DNA from: an uncultured Acidobacteriia bacterium
Lineage (GTDB): Bacteria; Acidobacteriota; Terriglobia; Bryobacterales; Bryobacteraceae
DNA length: 64,000 bases
NCBI GenBank assembly: GCA_903923395.1
Contig: CAIXXM010000067.1
Location: 1-64,000 of the forward strand
Direction of reading: 5' to 3'
Below are positions 52,440-62,567 of the stretch, piece by piece. Below the pieces are notes generated by a model that worked only from the letters and a program-made list of their open reading frames with translations, did no database searches and was not told the DNA's origin. The translations under genes and the position numbers were made by a program. Numbering within the stretch: position 1 is the first letter of the stretch; each line of letters begins with the position of its first letter.

Positions 52440-53348
52440 TTAGCCTTTCACGTATTTTCCGAACAGGGCAAGAGTGCGCTCCCAGGCAAGTGTTGCCGCG
52501 GCTTTGTCATAGCGGGGAGTCGTGTCATTGTGGAAACCGTGGTTCACGCCGTCATAGATATAGACGTTGTAAGTGACCTTGGCTGCCTTAAGTGCTTCTT
52601 CAAAAGCAGGGATGCCGCCATTGATGCGTGTATCGAGACCGGCGTAGTGCAACGCCAGCGGGGCTTTGATCTTCGCGGCATCTTCTGCTTTGGGCTGGGC
52701 TCCGTAGAACGGTGCCGCGGCAGCAAGGTCCGCGCCCAGGCGTACAGCGAGATTGTTGGAAACGCCACCACCGAAACAGAAGCCCACCGCACCAAGCTTG
52801 CCCGTGGAGAGGGGATGCTTCTTCAACCACATTGCCGCGGCCACGAAATCTTCCGCCATCTTGTTGCGGTCCACCTTGCCGAATGCCGCCCCGCCTTTTT
52901 CGTCGTCACCAGGATAGCCGCCGACGCTGGTGAGGCCGTCCGGAGCGAAGGCGAGATAGCCTTCCGTGCCGAGCCGCCGCGCCACGTCTTCGATATAAGG
53001 ATTCAGGCCGCGATTTTCATGGACCACGATGACGGCGGGCAGCTTACCCGTCGCATTCACCGGGCGCGCCAGATAGCCTTTGATGCTGCCGTTGCCTTGC
53101 GGAGAATCCACGGTCTCATAGCCGACCTTCAGTCGCTTGTCGTCTTTGGGGATTTGTTCGGCCCACGCATAGTTCGGACGGAGGGCTTCAAACAGCGCGG
53201 CCACCGTCATGGTGCCGGTAGCAAAGCGGGCAGCGCGGTCGAAGAACTCGCGGCGGCCGATGTCGCCATGGACGTACAGGTCGAACAGATCAAGCAATTC
53301 CTGGGGAAACTCTTTGGCAGACTTACGTTCGGGGATGTGATTTTCCAT
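52440..53348 (-). CDS. dienelactone hydrolase-family protein
   Basis: The 302-residue alpha/beta-hydrolase has the Cys-nucleophile elbow [31 protein letters not shown] and the histidine region [20 protein letters not shown]. The catalytic Cys-Asp-His set of dienelactone hydrolases is therefore visible. An N-terminal region of ~60 residues ([24 protein letters not shown]) resembles a degenerate twin-arginine-type leader and lengthens it over the ~235-residue enzyme. Substrate is unknown. It is divergent from the second TonB receptor and cotranscribed with the Gfo/Idh gene. Confidence 0.9.
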   Translation of the reverse strand: MENHIPERKSAKEFPQELLDLFDLYVHGDIGRREFFDRAARFATGTMTVAALFEALRPNYAWAEQIPKDDKRLKVGYETVDSPQGNGSIKGYLARPVNATGKLPAVIVVHENRGLNPYIEDVARRLGTEGYLAFAPDGLTSVGGYPGDDEKGGAAFGKVDRNKMAEDFVAAAMWLKKHPLSTGKLGAVGFCFGGGVSNNLAVRLGADLAAAAPFYGAQPKAEDAAKIKAPLALHYAGLDTRINGGIPAFEEALKAAKVTYNVYIYDGVNHGFHNDTTPRYDKAAATLAWERTLALFGKYVKG

Positions 53349-53514
53349 ACAACTCGGCTCCGTGTGATTTTACAGGATTTCTCGGGCAAGCGTAACACAA
53401 TCAGATATCCGGCGCATTGCGTAAACTTTCTCACTTCTGCTGCCCAATCTTTTAGATAAACTGGACGATAGTTCCTTCGAGGGCAGGGCAGCGTATTGCC
53501 CGGATTGAGGTCTC

Positions 53515-56500
53515 ATGTTCCGCCAAACTTTATCCCGTCTTACCGTGCTGGCCGCTGTACTTGCCGCCGCCGCATTTTCCCAGGAGTTTCGCGGCACCAT
53601 CAGCGGTTTGATCACTGATCCTTCCGGTGCACCCGTCACGGGTGCGAAGATCGCGGCGACCGGTGTGGAAACCGGCGCGAAGGCTGAGGCTGAGTCCGAT
53701 GCCACCGGCCACTATTCGCTCCCCTTCCTGCTGCCTGGCGATTACAACATTACGGTGAAGAGCGCAGGGTTTAAGGAATTCGTGAGCAAGGGGATTCACC
53801 TGGGCGCCGGTGAACATCCGGATATCAATGCGCAGTTGCAGGTGGGCGACGCGACGCAGAGCATTGAAGTGAAGTCGGAAGCTCCTTTGGTGAACAGTGA
53901 GAATGCCTCCGTCGGCCAGGCGATCACGACGAAAGAGGTGGAGGATTTACCGCTGAACGGTGGGTCGGCCATGCAATTGGCGCAGCTTGCGATCGGCGTG
54001 ATTCCGAGTCCTTTCAACAGTTCGTCCACTGTGGTGCAGCCTTATGATTCCTCGAACAGCTTCAGCATTGGCGGCACGCCGACACAGACCAGCGAAGTGT
54101 TGCTGGATGGTGCACCCAATGCATCCTGGGATATGCGGTCGGCCTTCACGCCGCCGCGGTCTGCGGTGCAGGAAGTGCGGGTCAAGGCTTTCGATTCCGA
54201 CGTTGCTTTCGGTCACACCGGCGGCGGAACTATCAACATGATTCTGAAGAGCGGAGGCAATGCCGTTCACGGCACGATGTATGAGAACAACCAGCCCTCC
54301 AACATGACGGCGAACAATTTCTTCAACAACCGGAACAATCTTGGCAATCCGGTGACACATTACAACCTGTTCGGCGTATCTGCGGGTGGTCCGGTGTGGG
54401 TGCCGAAGCTTTATGATGGCAGGAATAAGCTGTTCTGGTTTGTCGCCTGGGAAGGCGCTCTCAACAGCCAGCCGAATAATAACTTCCTCAGCGTGCCCAC
54501 GCCAGAAGAGAAGACAGGCAATTTCGGCCTGATCCTGTCGGCAGACAAGACGCAGTTGTATGACCCTTACTCCGCAACGCAAACAGGCAGCACTATCAAC
54601 CGGGTGGCTTATCCGAACAATGTTATTCCGGCGAGTGAGTTGAACCCCATCGCTGTCAAGTACATGCAGTTCTATCCGAATCCGAACGTCACGAGCGGCA
54701 CGGTGAACTTCAAGCCGGATGGTTACAACAATTACGGCAACAATGCCACCAGCACCAATAACTACTACAGTCAGCTGGGCCGGCTGGACTACAACCTCAA
54801 TGAGAAGAACCGGCTGTTTTTCGACGTCCGGCACAACACGCTGTTTGCGACAAAGAATAACTACTTCCAGAACCTTTCCACTGGAACTATTACGAACCGC
54901 GAGAATTGGGGCGCCAGTCTGGATGAGGTCTATATCGCCAACCCAACGAACATCTTCAATATCCGCGTCAACTTCACCGCGCTGAATGAGAACAGCTCTG
55001 ATCCGAGTGCGGGTGTGAATCCAACAAGCTATGGGTTCCCGGCTTACATGGCCTCCAACTCCCAGCGCCTCGCCCTGCCTTATATGTATTTCAGCACCAG
55101 TACTCTGGAGGGCAGCCTGGGTACCAATAGCGCAGCGAACCGGCCCTCGCAATCGACGGCTATCTTTGCCAGCTGGACTCATGTTCTGGGCAGTCACACT
55201 CTGAAAGCAGGAACGGACCTGCGGCAGTACCGCTTGAGCACGATCACTTATGCGGCCTCATCCGGCAGTTTCAACTTCGGTGGGAATACGTGGGTCAGAG
55301 CCTCCTCAAGTTCGTCTTCCACTGTGGCACAGGGTCAGGATCTTGCGTCCTTCCTGCTTGGACTCCCCTACCAGGGCTTCTATGATCTGAACACCTTCGG
55401 GAGTTGGTATTCATACTACGCCTCCGGCTTCCTGCAGGATGACTGGCGGGCCGCGCACAACGTGACTGTCAACATCGGCATCCGCTATGACCATGACGGT
55501 CCCTATCATGAAAAATATGGCCGTACGGTGAATGGCTTCGATACGAATACGCCGAGCCCGCTCGCTGCCTCGGCGATTGCGGCTTATAACAAGGCCCCGG
55601 CCCCACTGATTCCTGCCGGAACATTCGCTGTGCCCGGCGGTTTGACTTACCCATCAAGCGGCGACACCGCTGTCTACCAGAACACATCCCATCTGGTGAG
55701 CCCGCGTGTTGGCGTCGCATGGACTCCAGACCGCTTTCATGGCAAGACAGTAGTCCGCGCCGGTTTCGGAATGTTTGTCGCGCCCATAACGATTGCCTAT
55801 CTCGCGCAGAACGGTAACTACTCCTCGAATCCTCTGATCGATCAGGAAGGCTTCTCGCAGGAAACCAGCATGACGGTGACTTCAAACAACTATCTGAAGC
55901 CCGGCCCGGCTACACTGAGTGATCCCTTCCCCACTGGAATCCTTCAGCCAGCGGGAAAGAGCGGCGGACTGTCCACGTTTGTCGGGCAGAACATCAGTTT
56001 CTTGAATCCGGAAATGAAGAGCCCTTACAGCCTGCGGTGGAATTTCGGCTTCCAGCACACGCTGTCATCGAATACTCTGCTCGAAGTGCTGTATATCGGG
56101 AACCATTCGGTTCACACTCCCGTGAATCTTACCCAGCTAAACGGTATCCCACGGCAATATCTCAGCACGGCGACAACACGGGATGCTGCTTTGATTGCGA
56201 CGCTCAATGGCTCCACGGCAAATCCGTTCAATGGCCTGATTCTAAGTGGTACGCCCTCCGGCGCCACGACATCGGTGGCGCAGCTCCTGGCTAAGTATCC
56301 GCAATATCCTCTGGGTTACACGAATGGTGGTTTCAGTGGCAGCGGCGGCGTCCTGGAACAGAATCTCAACGTCGGCAGCAGTTACTTCCACAGTTTGAAT
56401 ATCCGCCTCATGAAACGGCTTTCGGGCGGCGTCACGATTACGGGGAACTATATCTGGTCGCGCCTGATGGAACAGAACACGTGGCTCAACGATACGGATT

Positions 56501-57075
56501 ACCGCCCGGAAAAACGCGTTTCCCCGTTTGACCACACGCACCGCGGAGTCATTGCGGTGAGTTATACATTACCCTTCGGCAAGGGGCAGCGCTTCAATAT
56601 TCAAAACCGAATCGCGAATATCGTGGCTGGAGGCTGGCTGGTCAATGGAATCTATACCAGGCAGACAGGAGCGCCGATGGCCTGGATTGGCAGTAGTTCC
56701 ACGACCATCGGCGACTATGTATACAACGGACAGCCTCTCAATTACAACCCGCGCAAGGTAGACGGAACTGCCTTCAATACAGGTGCTTTCGATACCGCGA
56801 CGGCCGACCAGTTCGCTTATCACGTGCGGACCTTTGGGACGACCTTCTCCAGCATCCGCGGAGATGGAACCAATGAGTTGAACGCCTCGCTGCTGAAGCG
56901 TATCTCACTTGGAGAGAAGCGCTCATTCCAATTGCGCTTCGAAGCATTTAACGTGATGAATCATCCGACGTTCTCCTTCCCGAATGTGGCTGCTACAACT
57001 TCGGGTTTCGGGTTCATTACTTCCCAATCCAACCGGTCACGCAGCATCCAGGTCGGGGCGCAGTTGAGTTTTTAA
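53515..57075 (+). CDS. Oar-like TonB-dependent receptor, upstream of the polygalacturonase
   Basis: The 1186-residue protein has a signal peptide (TLSRLTVLAAVLAAAAFSQ). A carboxypeptidase-regulatory domain follows (FRGTISGLITDPSGAPVTGAKIAATG), then a plug with VEDLPLNGGSAMQLAQLAIGV and EVLLDGAPNASWDMRSAF, and a long barrel. It ends SIQVGAQLSF, an aromatic C-terminal barrel signal. It resembles the 29818 receptor in layout but not in detail. The 2-bp gap to the GH28 gene implies one transcript, so it may take up pectin-derived oligosaccharides. The 166-bp leader contains GGGCA/TGCCC, a small hairpin near 53482-53499. Confidence 0.93.
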   Translation: MFRQTLSRLTVLAAVLAAAAFSQEFRGTISGLITDPSGAPVTGAKIAATGVETGAKAEAESDATGHYSLPFLLPGDYNITVKSAGFKEFVSKGIHLGAGEHPDINAQLQVGDATQSIEVKSEAPLVNSENASVGQAITTKEVEDLPLNGGSAMQLAQLAIGVIPSPFNSSSTVVQPYDSSNSFSIGGTPTQTSEVLLDGAPNASWDMRSAFTPPRSAVQEVRVKAFDSDVAFGHTGGGTINMILKSGGNAVHGTMYENNQPSNMTANNFFNNRNNLGNPVTHYNLFGVSAGGPVWVPKLYDGRNKLFWFVAWEGALNSQPNNNFLSVPTPEEKTGNFGLILSADKTQLYDPYSATQTGSTINRVAYPNNVIPASELNPIAVKYMQFYPNPNVTSGTVNFKPDGYNNYGNNATSTNNYYSQLGRLDYNLNEKNRLFFDVRHNTLFATKNNYFQNLSTGTITNRENWGASLDEVYIANPTNIFNIRVNFTALNENSSDPSAGVNPTSYGFPAYMASNSQRLALPYMYFSTSTLEGSLGTNSAANRPSQSTAIFASWTHVLGSHTLKAGTDLRQYRLSTITYAASSGSFNFGGNTWVRASSSSSSTVAQGQDLASFLLGLPYQGFYDLNTFGSWYSYYASGFLQDDWRAAHNVTVNIGIRYDHDGPYHEKYGRTVNGFDTNTPSPLAASAIAAYNKAPAPLIPAGTFAVPGGLTYPSSGDTAVYQNTSHLVSPRVGVAWTPDRFHGKTVVRAGFGMFVAPITIAYLAQNGNYSSNPLIDQEGFSQETSMTVTSNNYLKPGPATLSDPFPTGILQPAGKSGGLSTFVGQNISFLNPEMKSPYSLRWNFGFQHTLSSNTLLEVLYIGNHSVHTPVNLTQLNGIPRQYLSTATTRDAALIATLNGSTANPFNGLILSGTPSGATTSVAQLLAKYPQYPLGYTNGGFSGSGGVLEQNLNVGSSYFHSLNIRLMKRLSGGVTITGNYIWSRLMEQNTWLNDTDYRPEKRVSPFDHTHRGVIAVSYTLPFGKGQRFNIQNRIANIVAGGWLVNGIYTRQTGAPMAWIGSSSTTIGDYVYNGQPLNYNPRKVDGTAFNTGAFDTATADQFAYHVRTFGTTFSSIRGDGTNELNASLLKRISLGEKRSFQLRFEAFNVMNHPTFSFPNVAATTSGFGFITSQSNRSRSIQVGAQLSF

Positions 57076-57077
57076 GA

Positions 57078-59531
57078 ATGATTCGCTTTCCGTTCAGTCT
57101 TGCCATTCTCCTGTGCGCCGGGTCTCTGTGCGCGCAGGACCTCCGGATGGTAACTGAGCCATCACTGCCACAGCCCTGCACTGTCCTGACGGCGCAGTTG
57201 ACGTCCACCGCTCCCAATGGACTGGATCCTGCCAGTGAATCATTGCTGGATACGCCACGCATCCAGGCCGCTCTCAACGGATGTACGCCTGGCCAGGCGG
57301 TGAAACTGTCCACGGGGGCGGGCGGTGCGAATGCCTTTCTCACAGGCGCACTCAAGCTGCCCAAGGGGATCACGCTGCTTATTGACACCGGCGTCACGCT
57401 GTATGCCTCGCGCAATCCCAGGGATTTTGATGCGGACCAAACGAAGTCATGCGGCACGATTACTGCTGCTGGTACAGGTTGCCTTCCCATCCTGACTGCG
57501 ACATCCGCCGATGGCTCGGGGATCATGGGTTATGGAACCATTGACGGCCGCGGGCACTTACCCATGCTGGCAGGTGCCAATGCTGGTACCAGTTGGTGGG
57601 ATCTCGCGCGTGCTGCGCAAGCCGGCGGAAATCAGAATAATCCGCGCATGCTGGTGTTGACCAAGACGAATGGGTTCACCCTGTATAAGGTCACGCTGAA
57701 GAACTCACCTATGTTCCATGTTTCCATGGACGCCTGCCAGAACGTGACTTTCTGGGGGATCAAGATCATTGCGCCATTTGATGCCCGAAACACGGATGGT
57801 ATTGATCCTGGTTATTCCAGCAACGTCAGTATCGTGAACTCTTATATCAGTGAAGGTGATGATAATGTCGCTGTCGGTGGCAGCACCAGCCCGGGGGCTT
57901 CCAACATCACAGTCCTGAATAACCATTTCGGAGATGGCCACGGAGCCTCCATCGGCAGTTATACACAAGCGGGCGTGAGTAATGTGTTGTTCAGTAATAT
58001 CACGTTTTCAGGTGATGCAGCGAATTCCAATCAGGCTGGCTTGCATATCAAGAGCGACATTAGCAGAGGGGGAGTTGTCCAGAACATCACTTATGCCAAC
58101 GTCTGTATGAAGAACGTGCGCGATCCGATTCTGCTCGATCCGTTTTACACTGCCGGCGCCAAGGGCACACTTGTCCCACAGTTTGTAAATATTACGGCGC
58201 AGAACATTCACGCCGTTACGGAGGGAAGAATCCAGATTGCAGGGCATGATGCGTCCGTTCCGGCTTCTATCGTATTGAATAACTTCGTGGTCGACGGAGT
58301 GAAGCAATCTGACGTGACTACCAGTTTTAGTACTTACACGCTTGGCCCTGGTCCGGTCAATTTCGCGGGATTCTTGCAGGGAACCGGGGTTAACGTGACG
58401 AACGGCATTGCAACGCAGGCTGCTCCACTGGCCTGTCCCGCGGATGCCTTCTCTCCGGTTGCGGGGGAACTAATTCCCGGTACGCTTACCACGGCCGTGA
58501 ACGTGCAAATCTTCCCGTACAAAGAAATCCCTCTCGCGACCTACGAGACGAACCTGAAGACAAATCCCGCGGCGACGCTCGACCTTACCGCTCCAGGTGG
58601 AACGGTCTCTGTCTACGATGGCGCAACGTCGATTGCAACGGCTCCTGTCACTCATGCGGGGCTCATGACTATTCCTGTCAGCGGGCTGACCGACGGCGTG
58701 CACACGATAGAGGCAATCTATTCCGGTGATGGGACTTATGCGCCGCTCCGGCTTGGCAGTTATTCACTTACTGTGGGTGCGCCCATTGCAGGAACACCGG
58801 TGATCGCGGGAATCACGAACGCCGCGAGTTTCACTCCCGGTACGGCGCCATACGGCATCGCGCAAGGTTCCTATTTCGCGATCTTCGGAGATAGCCTGGG
58901 TCCGGTCTCCGGTTTGAAGGTAGCTGCTTTACCGATTCCAACTACACTGGCAAACACGCGGGTCGTAATCACGTCCGGCGGACAGACGTTTGCAGCCTAT
59001 CTTGTCTATGTCTCGAAGACACAGATCAATGCGATTCTTCCTTCCACGGTTCCATTGGGAATCGCCAGGCTGACCGTGATTGCTGGAGGAGTAACAAGTG
59101 CTCCGGTACCGTTCAATGTGACGGCAACGCAGGTGGGGTTGTTTTCGTACCTAAACTCCGCGATTGCGCAAAATGTGAACAGCCCCACGGATTACCCGCT
59201 GAATGGCCCCGCCACGCCGGCAAAGCCAGGGCAGATTATGTTACTTTGGGCGACCGGCATGGGGGCGCTCGGTGGACCTGATGATGTTGCGCCCGGCACC
59301 AATGCAGCCGATATGGTGAATGTCCCCGTGAGTATCCTGGTCGGTGGCCTTCCAGCGCAGCGGCTCTACGCGGGACGGCAGTCTGAGGCAGCGGGTGTGG
59401 ACGTGATCTATTTCACGGTGCCCGCGGGCGTCACAAGCGGTTGTCAGGTGCCGGTACAAATCGTCGCGGGTGGCCAACCGGCCAACGCCGCGACGATTGC
59501 GATTACTGCTGACGGTTCTTCCTGTAAGTAG
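57078..59531 (+). CDS. secreted GH28 polygalacturonase with C-terminal TIGR03437 domain
   Basis: The 817-residue protein has a signal peptide (FPFSLAILLCAGSLCAQ). The right-handed beta-helix of glycoside hydrolase family 28 covers residues ~50-430. Its catalytic motifs are NTDGID, EGDDNVAV (Asp pair), GDGHGASIGS and HIKS, which are the NTD, DD, GHG and RIK-equivalents. An Ig-like Big_3-type segment (DGATSIATAPVTHAGLMTIPVSGLTDGVHTIEAIYSGDGTY) follows. Residues ~575-810 form TIGR03437 (GSYFAIFGDSLGPVSG, VSKTQINAILPSTVPLG, LLWATGMGALGGP). It should hydrolyse polygalacturonate. The C-terminal domain may tether it to the cell surface, but its function is not known. It lies 2 bp after the TonB receptor. 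Confidence 0.93.
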   Translation: MIRFPFSLAILLCAGSLCAQDLRMVTEPSLPQPCTVLTAQLTSTAPNGLDPASESLLDTPRIQAALNGCTPGQAVKLSTGAGGANAFLTGALKLPKGITLLIDTGVTLYASRNPRDFDADQTKSCGTITAAGTGCLPILTATSADGSGIMGYGTIDGRGHLPMLAGANAGTSWWDLARAAQAGGNQNNPRMLVLTKTNGFTLYKVTLKNSPMFHVSMDACQNVTFWGIKIIAPFDARNTDGIDPGYSSNVSIVNSYISEGDDNVAVGGSTSPGASNITVLNNHFGDGHGASIGSYTQAGVSNVLFSNITFSGDAANSNQAGLHIKSDISRGGVVQNITYANVCMKNVRDPILLDPFYTAGAKGTLVPQFVNITAQNIHAVTEGRIQIAGHDASVPASIVLNNFVVDGVKQSDVTTSFSTYTLGPGPVNFAGFLQGTGVNVTNGIATQAAPLACPADAFSPVAGELIPGTLTTAVNVQIFPYKEIPLATYETNLKTNPAATLDLTAPGGTVSVYDGATSIATAPVTHAGLMTIPVSGLTDGVHTIEAIYSGDGTYAPLRLGSYSLTVGAPIAGTPVIAGITNAASFTPGTAPYGIAQGSYFAIFGDSLGPVSGLKVAALPIPTTLANTRVVITSGGQTFAAYLVYVSKTQINAILPSTVPLGIARLTVIAGGVTSAPVPFNVTATQVGLFSYLNSAIAQNVNSPTDYPLNGPATPAKPGQIMLLWATGMGALGGPDDVAPGTNAADMVNVPVSILVGGLPAQRLYAGRQSEAAGVDVIYFTVPAGVTSGCQVPVQIVAGGQPANAATIAITADGSSCK

Positions 59532-59533
59532 CG

Positions 59534-61180
59534 TTACTTCTTGGGTCCAAACTGATAGGGGGCATCCGGCTTGAACCTGGGCCGCGTGTTTCCTTGCGCG
59601 ACGTTGTAGCCAACATCGAAGATCACCTGCAAGTCCTCTACAGCACCAGTGAGATCCCAATCCGCCTTCGGCTCATCGGTGGTCTTGTGATAGTCATTCC
59701 GGATGTACTCATCACGCTTTTGCACGCCATAACCCGCGGGCTTGCCGATATGTTCGATGCCGGGACTGGTTTCGAGGGAGGGAACACCACCTTTGGCGAA
59801 CTCCAGGTGGTCAGAACGGAAGTAAAAGCCTTCCGCCGGGTCGGTATCTCCGGTGACTACGCGGCCTTGCCGTTTTGCTGCGGCAATGGTTAAGTCATCG
59901 AGTGTCGAATTACCCAGCCCGACAATACTGATATCCTTTGTCCGGCCCCATCCCCAGTTACTGAAGTAATCGAGATTAATATTCGCCAGCGTATCCTTCA
60001 AAGGATAGAGCGGATGCTGCACGTAATACTTCGCGCCGAGCAAACCTTTCTCCTCAGCAGTGGGGAAGAGAAACAGGACACTGCGCTTTGGAGCGGGCGA
60101 TAACGAGGTAAATGCATGTGCCAGTTCCAGCACGCCGGCTGTGCCTGCTGCGTTATCACTCGCACCATGATAGATCCGGTCGCCATCGGTGCCCAGATGA
60201 TCCCAGTGGCCCGAATAGATCACGTACTCATTCTTGAGTTTCGCGTCACTGCCTTCCAGTTTGGCGATTACATTGTCAGAATCGACTTCCCGCAGTGTAT
60301 TCGCCAGATGCATCGTTGCGGTTGCTTTCAGAGCCATGCCTTTGAAGCCCGGTTTGACGGCGGCGGCTTTGACCGCGTCCAGATCCAGTCCGCTGGCAGC
60401 AAAGAGTTCCCGCGCTTTCTCCATGCCAAGCTGTACCTGCGCGCCGATGCGTTCCGTGGCGGTTTTGTCCCGCAGCACCATGACTTCGCGTGGAGCATTC
60501 TGTGCCAGGCGCGCCACATTGTTCGTGCCGTTGCGCGGGGTGAAGAGGATCATCACCGCAACCGCTCCGTGCGCGTAAGCTGTTTCGTACTTGGTCGCGG
60601 GGCGGCCATAGTACGAGAGTGCATCGCCGAGAAACATCTTCGGGTCCAGCTTCGCAGGATCTTTGGGGTCCGGCACGGGCGGATCGCCGCCCAGCAGGAC
60701 TACAGTCTTGCCCTTGACGTCCAGCCCTTTGTAATCGTCCCAGTGGAACTCCGGTGCCACGACTCCATAGCCCGCAAACACAACCGGCGAATTCTTGATG
60801 TCGATCTCCGGCTTGGGCATTTGTGAAGAGGCAAGATAGTCCTGCCGCGGAGTAAGTGGCCATGCTTTTCCATCCACGGTCATACTTACTTCGCCCTGTG
60901 ACCGGATCCCCCAGAGCGTGACCTTCTGGACATAAGTGCCGTCCGGGTTGCCAGGTTTCAGGCCCAACTTCTTACATTGGTCGATGAGATAGGCGACGGT
61001 CTTCTCTTCGCCGGGTGATCCGGGGCCACGTCCACCAAATTCATCAGATGCCAGGATACGGATGTGAGACAGTATTCCGGCGGGCGTAATGACTTTGGAC
61101 GCTTTCTCAGGAGCGGCTGCAGCAATGAGATAGAAAGGGAGTGCCGAAAGGATGACGGCACAGAACTGCGCTTTTTGCAT
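59534..61180 (-). CDS. secreted M28-family zinc aminopeptidase
   Basis: The 548-residue protein has a signal (QFCAVILSALPFYLIAAAA). A PA-domain insertion (AHGAVAVMILFTPRNGTN) is followed by the M28 core, with metal ligands in YSGHWDHLG (His), YHGASDNAAGTAG (Asp), FPTAEEKGLLGAKYY (Glu pair), FYFRSDHLEFAK (Asp) and NDYHKTTDE (His). It acts as a periplasmic or outer-surface aminopeptidase. The ATG at 61180 is chosen because it begins the signal peptide; a TTG 10 codons upstream is the alternative and would overlap the HEAT gene. Probably cotranscribed with the HEAT-repeat gene. Confidence 0.93.
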   Translation of the reverse strand: MQKAQFCAVILSALPFYLIAAAAPEKASKVITPAGILSHIRILASDEFGGRGPGSPGEEKTVAYLIDQCKKLGLKPGNPDGTYVQKVTLWGIRSQGEVSMTVDGKAWPLTPRQDYLASSQMPKPEIDIKNSPVVFAGYGVVAPEFHWDDYKGLDVKGKTVVLLGGDPPVPDPKDPAKLDPKMFLGDALSYYGRPATKYETAYAHGAVAVMILFTPRNGTNNVARLAQNAPREVMVLRDKTATERIGAQVQLGMEKARELFAASGLDLDAVKAAAVKPGFKGMALKATATMHLANTLREVDSDNVIAKLEGSDAKLKNEYVIYSGHWDHLGTDGDRIYHGASDNAAGTAGVLELAHAFTSLSPAPKRSVLFLFPTAEEKGLLGAKYYVQHPLYPLKDTLANINLDYFSNWGWGRTKDISIVGLGNSTLDDLTIAAAKRQGRVVTGDTDPAEGFYFRSDHLEFAKGGVPSLETSPGIEHIGKPAGYGVQKRDEYIRNDYHKTTDEPKADWDLTGAVEDLQVIFDVGYNVAQGNTRPRFKPDAPYQFGPKK

Positions 61181-61199
61181 TCCACCAAAATAGCAGCGT

Positions 61200-62456
61200 C
61201 TATACTCCAAGCCTTGCTTTCAATGAGCGAAGTGCACGAAGGCCTTCGGCGGCGACATCCTTGTCATTATCCCGGCTCATCTTGTCCAGATAGGGAACGC
61301 TTGCTGCATCTCCGCTGGCGGCCAGTACTTTCGACAACTGGATCTTCTCATCACGCGTGCCCTGCTCCAGAGGCATGTAGAGTGCGGCGCGAACTTCCTG
61401 CTTCCTGGCGGCTTCTTCCAGATAGGCCTGCGCGATATTGCGGAAAGTGGCGGAGTTCAGCGTGTTCACCAGGTATTGCAGCGGATTGGCTTCCCCCATC
61501 TGCAGTTTGCCCTCCATTACCAGTGCGAAGGCAGCGGCCAGGCGCGGGGCCATCTTTGTCTCTTCCTGCCAGAACTTTTCGAGTGCCGGTTCATCGCCCC
61601 GGTTCGCCACGCGGCCCAAACCCTCTGCCGCGATCGCGCGAAGCTTTTCTTCTTTGGCTCCCAGATAGCGTGAGAGCAGCGAGCGGTCTACTTCTTCCGG
61701 CATAAAGGCGATGGACGCCAGAGCTGCGCGCTCCGACTTGGCATTTCTGGGGCTCTGCACAATACCGCGCAAGGTCGGCAGGGCATCTTTCGCGCGCAAC
61801 AGGCCCGCCGTTTCGAGCGCTGCCGCCTGTACGCGGTCATCCAGGTCCCGCAGCAGGTAAACGACTTTAGGGCCCGCCTGCGGGTCACGAATCTTCTGGA
61901 GCGCGATCAGCGCTTCAAACATGACGTCATTGTCTTTGGACTTCAGCGCATCAATCACGTCCGGCACCGCGGCCTGGCCCCGCAGGATACCCACTGCCCG
62001 GCATGCATTGGCACGGGAATCCATGCCAGCGCCTCCCCGTGCCAATTGGCCCAGTGCGGTAATGACGTCCGGTCGGACCATAACGAAGCTGTCTATGATT
62101 TGCTCATTCTCCGTGAACTTGCCTTTGATGCTGCTTCCCACGCGGTGAAGTGTCGAACCAATCCCTGTCTTCACATACCCGGGCAGGTAAAAATTCACCA
62201 AACCGTCGGTCGCCCGGATCTGCACTTCGGCGTCAGAATCCCTGGTCGCTTGAATCAGCGGCGCAATCGAGTCCTTGCCCCCGAGCAGGGTCAACTGCCG
62301 CACAGCTTCCACTCTCACCGCGAGGTCCTGGCTTTGCAGCGCGGAGGTGAGGACCGGGATGCCCTGGGAGCCCTGCCTAGCCGCGTTCTTTACGTCTTTC
62401 AAGGTTTGGGAAAAGAGAATCTGGGCGAAAAGAATACCGGCGACGACGAAACGCAT
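61200..62456 (-). CDS. secreted HEAT-repeat protein
   Basis: The 418-residue protein has a signal peptide (MRFVVAGILFAQILFSQ). Regular helical HEAT units follow: QDLAVRVEAVRQLTLLGGKDSIAPLIQATRDSDAEVQIRATDGLV, AAVPDVIDALKSKDNDVMFEALIALQKIRDP and LDDRVQAAALETAGLLRAKDALPTL. HEAT arrays are scaffolds; PBS-lyase-type repeats share this pattern. No enzyme site is seen. It sits 19 bp upstream of the M28 peptidase gene, suggesting a shared operon in the periplasm. Confidence 0.88.
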   Translation of the reverse strand: MRFVVAGILFAQILFSQTLKDVKNAARQGSQGIPVLTSALQSQDLAVRVEAVRQLTLLGGKDSIAPLIQATRDSDAEVQIRATDGLVNFYLPGYVKTGIGSTLHRVGSSIKGKFTENEQIIDSFVMVRPDVITALGQLARGGAGMDSRANACRAVGILRGQAAVPDVIDALKSKDNDVMFEALIALQKIRDPQAGPKVVYLLRDLDDRVQAAALETAGLLRAKDALPTLRGIVQSPRNAKSERAALASIAFMPEEVDRSLLSRYLGAKEEKLRAIAAEGLGRVANRGDEPALEKFWQEETKMAPRLAAAFALVMEGKLQMGEANPLQYLVNTLNSATFRNIAQAYLEEAARKQEVRAALYMPLEQGTRDEKIQLSKVLAASGDAASVPYLDKMSRDNDKDVAAEGLRALRSLKARLGV

Positions 62457-62502
62457 ACCTGATTATCGCCTCTTTGATCCAGCAGCTCCAAGCCCGCAAG
62501 AC

Positions 62503-62525
62503 AGTACTAGAACTTTTCCAGTACT
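62503..62525 (+). promoter_or_regulatory. paired AGTACT palindromes upstream of a PEP-CTERM gene
   Basis: Two AGTACT hexamers lie at 62503-62508 and 62520-62525, each preceded by C, 17 bp start to start. The spacing could fit an operator, but no regulator is known for it. Confidence 0.3.
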
Positions 62526-62567
62526 TTTGGATGCAGCAAATTGCTAACGTTGTGATCAAAGAAGCAA

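Noticed and set aside
53947-55197. 416-codon - strand open frame
   Set aside because: Antisense to the second TonB receptor, with no recognisable protein features.
62526-62560. Sigma-54 promoter before the second PEP-CTERM gene
   Set aside because: GG and GC are present but separated by 12 bases instead of the required 10, and the first PEP-CTERM gene lacks a match as well.
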